Positions 1 to 4,979 of a stretch of DNA of 6,581 nt are shown here, piece by piece (positions within the stretch are counted from its first letter, which is position 1; the number at the start of each line of letters is the position of its first letter). The stretch comes from Solirubrobacteraceae bacterium (GTDB lineage Bacteria > Actinomycetota > Thermoleophilia > Solirubrobacterales > Solirubrobacteraceae): assembly GCA_019683665.1 (NCBI GenBank), contig JADGIB010000210.1, positions 1 to 6,581 on the forward strand, given 5' to 3'. Under the pieces are notes generated by a model. That model saw only the letters and a list, made by a program, of their open reading frames with translations. It searched no databases and was not told the origin of the DNA. The position numbers and the translations under genes are program-made.

Positions 1-478
1 GCTCGGGCTCGCTCGGCGCCGGGGCGGGCGCGGGCGGCTCCGGCTCGCGCGCCGTTGTCGGATCACGGTCGCTATCCGGCCGCGAGCCGACAACGGGCGG
101 CTGCGGCTCGGCGGCAGGCGGCGCGGGCGCCGGCGCGGGCGGCTCCGCCGCGGGCGCGGGCGGCTCCGGCTCGAACCAGGTGATCTCCTCGTCGGCCGGC
201 GCGGGCGCGGCCGGCGGCTGCGGAGCGGGCGCCTCGGCCTCCGGCTCGCGCGCCGCCGTTGTCGGATCGAGGTCGCTATCCGGCCGCGAGCCGACAACGG
301 GCGGCTCGGGCTCGGGCGCGACCGGCGGCGGCACGACCGGCTGGTGCGCCGGCGGCTGCATCTCGGCGAGCAGCTCCTCGACGGTGATCCCGCGGCGGCG
401 CGCCTCGCGCTCCAGCCGCGCCTGCTCGCGCTCGGCGGCGGTGCGCTCGGTGGAGGATGATCGGCGGAACAACGGCAT
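1..478 (-). CDS. N-terminal part of a probable endolytic murein transglycosylase (MltG/YceG-like), runs off the left edge
   Basis: An open frame begins at ATG 478 and stays open to base 1 (159 codons, no stop). The protein opens with MPLFRRSSSTERTAAERE, then a basic/acidic helix-like stretch to about residue 40 (ARLEREARRRGITVEELLAE). After that it is a Pro/Ala/Glu-rich, presumably disordered linker with one more ordinary patch (DEEITWFEPE, about residues 95-104). Residues 60-74 and 128-142 are a repeat, PVVGSRPDSD-x-DPTT, encoded by two palindromic DNA elements. No membrane segment or catalytic domain is reached inside the window. The MltG guess is inference from synteny: in many actinobacterial-type genomes mltG directly follows ruvX, and its product often has a long cytoplasmic charged/Pro-rich tail before a single membrane helix and the YceG domain that cleaves nascent glycan strands. 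Any other membrane protein with a low-complexity N-terminus would fit the visible part. The reading frame is well supported; the function is only moderately so. Confidence 0.6.
   Translation of the reverse strand, partial: MPLFRRSSSTERTAAEREQARLEREARRRGITVEELLAEMQPPAHQPVVPPPVAPEPEPPVVGSRPDSDLDPTTAAREPEAEAPAPQPPAAPAPADEEITWFEPEPPAPAAEPPAPAPAPPAAEPQPPVVGSRPDSDRDPTTAREPEPPAPAPAPSEPE
52..96. repeat. 45-bp palindromic element, copy 1
   Basis: The arms ccgttgtcgg (52-61) and ccgacaacgg (87-96) are perfect reverse complements, enclosing 25 bases. Inside, tcgc (69-72) and gcga (82-85) can form a second short stem around a 9-base loop. The copy differs from copy 2 only at bases 65-66. It lies in frame in the minus-strand gene and encodes residues 128-142 (PVVGSRPDSDRDPTT). 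It is about 69 % GC inside a much more GC-rich linker and uses codons such as GTT, GAT, AGC and ACA that are scarce in the neighbouring genes. Confidence 0.8.
256..300. repeat. 45-bp palindromic element, copy 2
   Basis: This copy has the same perfect 10-base arms (256-265 and 291-300) and the same 25-base spacing as copy 1, and matches it at 43 of 45 positions. The inner tcgc/gcga stem is at 273-276 and 286-289. It encodes residues 60-74 (PVVGSRPDSDLDPTT) of the partial gene. The copies start 204 bases (68 codons) apart, so both are read in the same phase. Similarity continues weakly into the flanks (about 239-314 against 38-110, with one extra GCC triplet here at 253-255), so a segmental duplication is possible as well as two insertions. 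Confidence 0.8.
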
Positions 479-500
479 GGGGACTCGCCACAGGTCCCCT
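479..500 (-). promoter_or_regulatory. Ribosome-binding-site region folded into a hairpin at the start of the partial gene
   Basis: On the minus strand the 6-base arm GGGGAC (499-494) and GTCCCC (484-479) are perfect reverse complements around a 9-base loop, and the second arm ends directly before ATG 478. The only Shine-Dalgarno-like stretch, AGGGGA (500-495), is the 5' side of this stem. It is 16 bases from the ATG when unfolded, too far for standard initiation. No better in-frame start is seen, because a TAG lies upstream in the same frame. A GTG at 491 is in another frame that would give a non-repetitive Arg/Ala-rich protein and is not preferred. The effect on translation is inferred. Confidence 0.4.
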
Positions 501-522
501 GCGGCGGAGGGATCAGGCTAGA

Positions 523-933
523 TCATTCGGCGGCGTGCCCGCCGTGGGCGGCCAGCCAGTCCTCGAGCAGGACCGCGGCGGCCCGCGAGTCCTCCGAGGC
601 GCGCGAGCCGCCGGAGCGCTGCGCGATGCGGGTCGTGAAGCGCTCGTCGTACAGCTCGACCGGGATCCCCTCCCCCAGCCGCTGCGCCAGCCGCGCCGCG
701 AACGCGCGCGCCTCCTCGGTCTGCGCCGAGTCGCGGCCCGACAGCGACAGCGGCAGCCCGACGACGACCCGCTCGGCGCCGGTCTCGCGCACGACGGTCG
801 CCAGCCGGTCCAGGCCGCGCCGCGTGTTCGCGCGCGTCACCGCGTCCAGCGGCGTGGCCAGCGTCCCGGTCGGGTCGCTGACCGCCACGCCGCAGCGGGC
901 CGAGCCGTAGTCGAGGGCGAGGACGCGGCTCAC
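523..933 (-). CDS. ruvX: RuvX/YqgF family Holliday-junction resolvase-like nuclease
   Basis: This encodes 136 residues, the usual size for the family. The protein has an RNase H-like fold. Visible landmarks are the N-terminal LALDYGSARCGVAVSD with the first acidic residue D8, the core strand VVVGLP (56-61), YDERFTT (95-101) with acidic D96 and E97, and the C-terminal EDSRAAAVLLEDWL with D115 in the place of the last acidic residue. In Escherichia coli YqgF is linked to 5' maturation of 16S rRNA; in other bacteria RuvX is described as resolving Holliday junctions, so the physiological substrate stays open. The start is GTG 933, which overlaps the alaS stop as GTGA (930-933). There is no clear Shine-Dalgarno sequence before it, so translational coupling to alaS is the likely route. 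The protein is cytoplasmic. The gene ends 44 bases before the next gene of the cluster. Confidence 0.95.
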   Translation of the reverse strand: MSRVLALDYGSARCGVAVSDPTGTLATPLDAVTRANTRRGLDRLATVVRETGAERVVVGLPLSLSGRDSAQTEEARAFAARLAQRLGEGIPVELYDERFTTRIAQRSGGSRASEDSRAAAVLLEDWLAAHGGHAAE

Positions 934-3569
934 GCGCCGAGCGCGCGCTCGATCGCCTCCCGCGCGACGCCGAGCGCCTCGTCGAGCTTGCCAGGGTCGC
1001 GCCCGCCGGCCTGCGCCATCGTGTCGCGGCCGCCGCCCCCGCCGCCGGTGACCTGGGCGGCCAGGCGGACGACGTCGCCGGCCTTCACGCCGCGCTCGAC
1101 GAGCGCAGGCGAGACCGACGCGACGAACATGACCTTCCCGTCGCCGGCGGCGCCGAGCACGACGGCGGCGTCGCCGAGCTTCGGCTTGACCCGGTCGAGC
1201 ACGGCGAGCAGCGCCTTGTTGTCGGCCGCCTCGACCCGGGCCGTCAGCACGCGCGCGCCGTCGACGGCCTCGGCCGCCTCCAGGAGCGCGTCGACGTCGA
1301 CCTCGGCGCCGGCCTGATTCGCGCTGCCGCGCGCGGCCGCCTTCGCCTTCGCCTGGAGGTCGACGAGCTTGGCCGGGACGTCCTCGGGACGCGTCCGCAG
1401 CGCGCCCGCCGCCTCGCGCAGGAGCGCGTCGTGGCGGCGCAGGAGCGCGATCGCCGCCGGGCCGGTCAGGGCCTCGATGCGGCGCACGTTCGACGCCGAC
1501 GAGGTCTCCGACGTGATCCGGAAGACGCCGATCTCGGCCGTCGACGCGACGTGCGTGCCGCCGCACAGCTCGCGCGAGAACGAGCCGTCGCCGACCTCGA
1601 CCATCCGCACGCGCTCGCCGTACTTCTCGCCGAACAGCGCCATCGCCCCGGCGGCGCGCGCCTCCTCCAGCGACGTCTCGCGCCACGTGACCGGCCAGTT
1701 CTCGACGATCCAGGCGTTCACCTGGTCCTCGACGTCGCGCAGCTCCTGCGGCGTCAGCGCGGCGCTGTGGGTGAAGTCGAAGCGCAGCTTGTCGGGGCCG
1801 ACGTAGGAGCCGGCCTGGCGGACGTGGGTGCCCAGCCGCCGGCGCAGCGCCGCGTGCAGGAGGTGCGTGGCCGTGTGGTTGGCCATCGTCGCCATGCGGG
1901 TGGCCCGGTCGACGCGCGCGACGACCTTCTCGCCCGGCTTCAGCGAGCCGGTCTCGGGCTCGACGACGACGGCCTGGTCGTCGCCGACGCGCACGACGTC
2001 GACGACCTTCGCGCGGCAGTCGCCGTCGGCGCACTCGATGACGCCGGTGTCGCTGATCTGGCCGCCGCCGGCCGCGTAGAACGGCGACCGCGCGAGCTTC
2101 ACCGCGACGCGGCCGTCGTCGGCGCCGAGCGCGACGACCTCGGTCTCCTCCTCCAGGCGCTCGTAGCCGGTGAACGCGGTCGGGGCCAGGTCGCGGGCCT
2201 GGTCGCCGAACAGCGTCTCGAAGCCGGCCAGGCCGCCGGGGCGCTTGCCGCCGCTGCCGACGCGCGAGCGCTCCCGCTGCTCCTCCATGAGCGCCTCGAA
2301 ACCCGCCTCGTCGGAGCCGAGGCCCTGCTCGGCCAGCAGCTCGCGCGAGAGGTCGTACGGGAAGCCGTAGGTGTCGTGCAGGCGGAAGAGGTCCTCGGCG
2401 CCGACGCCCTCGTCGCCGCGCTCCTTGGCCCGCGCGACGATCTCCTGGAGCATCTTCGTGCCCTGCTCGAGCGTGCGCCGGAACGCGCGCTCCTCCTCGG
2501 TCGCCCACATCGCGATCTCGTCGCGGCGCTCGACGATCTCCGGGTAGGCGGAGCCCATGAGCTCGGTGACGACCTCCTGGTAGCGGGGCAGCACGAGCTC
2601 CTCGACGCCGAGGTTGTGCATCCGCGAGACCGCCCGGCGCATGATCCGCCGCAGGACGTAGCCGCGGTCCTCGTTGGACGGGACGACGCCGTCGGCGAGC
2701 AGGAACGTCATCCCGCGCGTGTGGTCGGCGAGGATGCGCAGCGCGACGTCCACCTCCCGCTCCTCGCCGTAGCGGCGGCCGGTCAGCTCCTCGCCGAGCT
2801 GGATCAGGGGCCAGAACTGGTCGGTCTCGAAGACCGACGTCTTGCCCTGCAGGATCGCGGCCATCCGGTTGAGGCCCATGCCCGTGTCGATGTTCTGCGC
2901 GGGCAGCGGCGTCAGCGTGTTGACCGGGTCCTGGTTGTACTGCATGAACACGAGGTTCCAGAACTCCAGGAACCGCTCGTTGTCGCCGCCCGGCAGGTCG
3001 TCGGGCTCGCCGAACTCCAGCCCGCGGTCCAGGTACAGCTCCGAGCACGGGCCGCACGGGCCGATCGGGCCCGCCTGCCAGAAGTTCTCCGACCGCGGGC
3101 AGAGGACGATCCGCTCGCGCGGGACGCCGATCGCCTCCCAGGCCGCGATCGCCTCCTCGTCGGGCCCGAGGCCGAGCTCGTCGTCGCCCTCGAACACCGT
3201 CACCCAGATCCTGTCCTCGGGGAAGCCGAAGCCCTCGCGCGCGAGCTCCCACGCGAACTGGACGGCGCCCTGCTTGAAGTAGTCGCCGATCGAGAAGTTC
3301 CCGAGCATCTCGAAGAACGTCAGGTGGCGCGTCGTCGTCCCGACGACGTCGATGTCGGGCGTGCGGAAGCACTTCTGGCAGCTCGTCAGCCGCACGTGCG
3401 GCGGACGCTCCTGGCCGAGGAAGTACGGCTTCAGCGGGTGCATCCCGGCGGTCGTCAGCAGGACCGACGGGTCGAACGAGGCGGGCACGAGCGACGCCGA
3501 CGCCAGTCGCTTGTGGTCGCGCTCGGTGAAGAACTGCAGGAAGGTCTCGCGGATCTGGTCGGACGTCAC
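930..3569 (-). CDS. alaS: Alanyl-tRNA synthetase
   Basis: This complete 879-residue class II enzyme charges tRNA-Ala with alanine using ATP and edits mischarged Ser/Gly-tRNA-Ala. The aminoacylation domain covers about residues 1-245: LTTAGMHPLKPYF at 38-50, SCQKCFRT at 63-70 with motif 2 Arg69, FFEMLGNFSIGDYF at 85-98, and motif 3 GMGLNRMA at 230-237, with Asn where many family members have Glu or Asp. A helical tRNA-recognition domain follows to about 450. The editing domain has the metal-binding set HTATH (H565, H569) and CGGTH (C669, H673). The C-terminal DHHA1-type domain ends with the Gly-rich stretch before RDTMAQAGGRDP (848-859). The chosen start is GTG 3569, which places MTSDQIRETFLQFF at the normal N-terminus of the family. 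No Shine-Dalgarno sequence precedes it, but a -10-like hexamer lies seven bases upstream, suggesting a leaderless mRNA. The gene leads the cluster with ruvX. Confidence 0.98.
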   Translation of the reverse strand: MTSDQIRETFLQFFTERDHKRLASASLVPASFDPSVLLTTAGMHPLKPYFLGQERPPHVRLTSCQKCFRTPDIDVVGTTTRHLTFFEMLGNFSIGDYFKQGAVQFAWELAREGFGFPEDRIWVTVFEGDDELGLGPDEEAIAAWEAIGVPRERIVLCPRSENFWQAGPIGPCGPCSELYLDRGLEFGEPDDLPGGDNERFLEFWNLVFMQYNQDPVNTLTPLPAQNIDTGMGLNRMAAILQGKTSVFETDQFWPLIQLGEELTGRRYGEEREVDVALRILADHTRGMTFLLADGVVPSNEDRGYVLRRIMRRAVSRMHNLGVEELVLPRYQEVVTELMGSAYPEIVERRDEIAMWATEEERAFRRTLEQGTKMLQEIVARAKERGDEGVGAEDLFRLHDTYGFPYDLSRELLAEQGLGSDEAGFEALMEEQRERSRVGSGGKRPGGLAGFETLFGDQARDLAPTAFTGYERLEEETEVVALGADDGRVAVKLARSPFYAAGGGQISDTGVIECADGDCRAKVVDVVRVGDDQAVVVEPETGSLKPGEKVVARVDRATRMATMANHTATHLLHAALRRRLGTHVRQAGSYVGPDKLRFDFTHSAALTPQELRDVEDQVNAWIVENWPVTWRETSLEEARAAGAMALFGEKYGERVRMVEVGDGSFSRELCGGTHVASTAEIGVFRITSETSSASNVRRIEALTGPAAIALLRRHDALLREAAGALRTRPEDVPAKLVDLQAKAKAAARGSANQAGAEVDVDALLEAAEAVDGARVLTARVEAADNKALLAVLDRVKPKLGDAAVVLGAAGDGKVMFVASVSPALVERGVKAGDVVRLAAQVTGGGGGGRDTMAQAGGRDPGKLDEALGVAREAIERALGA

Positions 3570-3576
3570 GCGCCCG

Positions 3577-3582
3577 AGTCTA
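3577..3582 (-). promoter_or_regulatory. Candidate -10 element for a leaderless alaS transcript
   Basis: The minus strand reads TAGACT, matching the TAnnnT form of a -10 hexamer. Exactly seven bases separate it from GTG 3569, so transcription would start at or next to the first base of the start codon. There is no Shine-Dalgarno sequence in this gap, which agrees with leaderless translation, common in GC-rich Actinomycetota. The expected -35 position (about 3600-3605, CGGATC) is a poor match to TTGACA, so this stays a candidate. Confidence 0.45.
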
Positions 3583-3601
3583 CGGCGAGACGCCGCCGCG
3601 A

Positions 3602-3633
3602 TCCGCCCGCGAGGCGCGAACCCCGCGGGCGGA
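3602..3633 (-). terminator. GC-rich stem-loop after the DUF4394 gene, candidate terminator
   Basis: A perfect 10-base inverted repeat (3602-3611 with 3624-3633) encloses a 12-base loop. It begins 14 bases after the stop codon of the DUF4394 gene and ends before the candidate alaS promoter. No T-run follows on the minus strand, so it is not a classical intrinsic terminator. U-poor hairpins of this kind are often found at gene ends in GC-rich genomes. It fits a boundary between the DUF4394 gene and the alaS cluster. Confidence 0.5.
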
Positions 3634-3647
3634 GCGGCGCGGCGCGG

Positions 3648-4832
3648 TCAGCGGCCGACGCGCTGCGCGAGCGTCTGGCTGCGGATGACGCGCCCGGTCG
3701 TGCGCGCGTTGCCGGCGCTGTCGCGGACCGTCGCCTGGACGCTCATGCGCAGCGTCCCGCGGGCCCGGACGAGCCGGCGGCCGGTCGCGTCGAGCGGGAT
3801 CGACACGTCGACCGAGCCGGGGCCGCCTTCGACGGCGCCGGTGACGGTGCCGAGCTTCTGGCCGGTGTGGTCGACCTCCGCGGTCACCGACACCGAGCAC
3901 GCCTCGTCGCAGGCGATCTTGATCGGGATGCCGCGCTCGAGCATCGTCGACTCCAGCAGCGTGCTCGACAGGTCCATGACGACGTTCGGCGGCGTGCGGT
4001 CGTCGGCGACCTGGCCGAGCGCGGTGATCGCGGTCACCGGCGAGGCGGCCGCCGTGCTCGCCGGCTTCGTCGCCACCGGGCCGACGGGGGTCGCGGCGCC
4101 GTTCTGGAGGTTGATCGTGAACAGCTCCGGCGCCTCCTGGCCGGCGCGGCGCAGGACGGCGTAGGCGACGCCGCTCTCGGCGATGTCGAAGCCGCCGGGG
4201 CCGTTCACGTCGACGCCGAGGGCGCCGACCGTGTGCAGCGTCCCGGCGTCGCCGTCCTGGCGGACGAGGGCGTCGCGGCCGGCGTCGATGCCGTAGAGCG
4301 TCGTCGAGGTCGCGCCCGGGGTCGGGTTCGCGTACGCGGCGCCGACGACCTGCGGGGTCGAGCCGGCGCCCGGGTCGCCCGCCGCGTACTGCAGCAGGGC
4401 GTCGGCCTGGACGACGCGGCCGTTGTCGAGGTTCAGGCGCAGGTTCTGGCGGTTGTTCGAGACGGCGCGGCCGGCGTCGGCGACCGGGTTGATCCCGAAC
4501 CCGAACTGGGTGCCGTCGAGCAGCGGCGAGAACGGGTCGCCCAGCGCGCGCGCCTGGCCGGAGCCGAGGTCGATGCGGTACAGGCGGCTGCTGGCGCCGA
4601 GGCCGTAGAGGCCGCCGGTCGCGGGCCGCACGTCGAGGCCGACGATCCGCTCGCCGGCGGGCAGGCCGCTGATCGGGACCGCGTAGCGGACGTTGCCGGG
4701 GCTGTCGGAGCGCAGCAGGACGAGCGTGTTGTCCTCGGTCACGCCGGCGAGCTGCTCGGCCGCGGAGGCCGTGGCCGGAGCGGCGAGCAGGGCCGCCGCG
4801 CACGCCAGGACGGCGCGCGTTCGATGTCGCAT
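3648..4832 (-). CDS. Secreted DUF4394 domain protein with a C-terminal beta-rich domain
   Basis: This encodes 394 residues. MRHRTRAVLACAAALLAAPA with the site TASA|AEQ (cleavage after about residue 24) is a typical Sec signal peptide, so the protein is exported. Residues 26-275 match the DUF4394 pattern as I know it: DNTLVLLRSDSPG, GLPAGERIVGLDVRPATGGLYGLG (56-79), SSRLYRIDLGSG, FGFGINPVAD (110-119), NRQNLRLNLDNG (127-138), TTLYGIDAGRDALVRQ (177-192), and TLHTVGALGVDVNGPGGFDIAE (198-219). These are repeated short beta hairpins, likely a propeller-like fold. From DRTPP (278) a separate domain of alternating beta strands follows, with a Cys pair in ACDEAC (C308, C312) and the ending VRDSAGNARTTG. 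Tails of this style are common on secreted proteins of Thermoleophilia, from memory. ATG 4832 is chosen because AGGAGA lies eight bases upstream and the signal peptide starts there. The biochemical role of DUF4394 is unknown. The gene is divergent from the MFS transporter. Confidence 0.9.
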   Translation of the reverse strand: MRHRTRAVLACAAALLAAPATASAAEQLAGVTEDNTLVLLRSDSPGNVRYAVPISGLPAGERIVGLDVRPATGGLYGLGASSRLYRIDLGSGQARALGDPFSPLLDGTQFGFGINPVADAGRAVSNNRQNLRLNLDNGRVVQADALLQYAAGDPGAGSTPQVVGAAYANPTPGATSTTLYGIDAGRDALVRQDGDAGTLHTVGALGVDVNGPGGFDIAESGVAYAVLRRAGQEAPELFTINLQNGAATPVGPVATKPASTAAASPVTAITALGQVADDRTPPNVVMDLSSTLLESTMLERGIPIKIACDEACSVSVTAEVDHTGQKLGTVTGAVEGGPGSVDVSIPLDATGRRLVRARGTLRMSVQATVRDSAGNARTTGRVIRSQTLAQRVGR

Positions 4833-4840
4833 CGTTCGTG

Positions 4841-4846
4841 TCTCCT
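4841..4846 (-). promoter_or_regulatory. Shine-Dalgarno site of the DUF4394 gene
   Basis: The minus strand reads AGGAGA, eight bases before ATG 4832. It fixes the start of the signal peptide and contrasts with alaS and ruvX, which have no such site. Confidence 0.75.
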
Positions 4847-4961
4847 GGGTCGGGGGAACGGAGGTGCTGCCCTTCCAACACCCCGACGACCGCGCGCGTT
4901 GCGGTCGGGGGTCTGGCTGCACGCGTCCGCCCGATCCGCGACACTCCCCGCCGCTGACGAC

Positions 4962-4971
4962 GGAGAGGGAG
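4962..4971 (+). promoter_or_regulatory. Shine-Dalgarno site of the MFS transporter gene
   Basis: The stretch ggagagggag ends eight bases before ATG 4980. It supports this ATG over any further-upstream in-frame codon, because the sequence before it no longer looks like a transporter N-terminus. Confidence 0.7.
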
Positions 4972-4979
4972 CCGTATCG

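Larger units (their letters stand above)
4833..4979. promoter_or_regulatory. Divergent intergenic region with an imperfect inverted repeat
   Basis: These 147 bases separate two divergent start codons and must hold both promoters. I see no convincing -35/-10 pair on either strand. The clearest structure is an inverted repeat: ccccgacgaccgc (4881-4893) pairs with gcggtcgggg (4901-4910) over 10 base pairs with a three-base bulge and a 7-base loop. A weaker one, ggtgct (4863-4868) against aacacc (4877-4882), lies beside it. Either could be an operator for a regulator of the transporter or a structure in the leader of the DUF4394 mRNA. Confidence 0.4.

Noticed and set aside
276..491. Minus-strand frame starting at GTG 491
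   Set aside because: It is Arg/Ala-rich and closes at 276, while the ATG 478 frame stays open to the window edge with a sensible charged N-terminus and linker.
180..521. Small plus-strand Gly/Ser/Ala-rich open frame opposite the partial gene
   Set aside because: Low-complexity shadow of the Pro/Glu-rich frame. The operon direction, start codon and charged N-terminus favour the minus strand.
938..951. Perfect 14-base palindrome cgagcgcgcgctcg just upstream of the ruvX start
   Set aside because: It lies in the codons for the conserved alaS C-terminus (IERAL) and is easily produced by GC-rich codon choice; no sign of function.
2862..2885. Asn instead of Glu/Asp in alaS motif 3 (GLNRMA) as a possible defect
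   Set aside because: This position varies among AlaRS families, Arg235 is kept, and all other catalytic and editing residues are present.
4798..4804. Possible lipobox (VLAC, Cys11) in the DUF4394 signal peptide
   Set aside because: The Cys is too close to the N-terminus and Leu at position -2 is a poor fit; the later TASA|AEQ site is a better signal peptidase I site.
1431..4979. Very long plus-strand open frame antisense to alaS and the DUF4394 gene, joined in register to the MFS gene
   Set aside because: Arg/Ala/Asp-rich, low-complexity translation with no domain; stop codons are rare in antisense frames at this GC content. Only the part from 4980 is a real protein.
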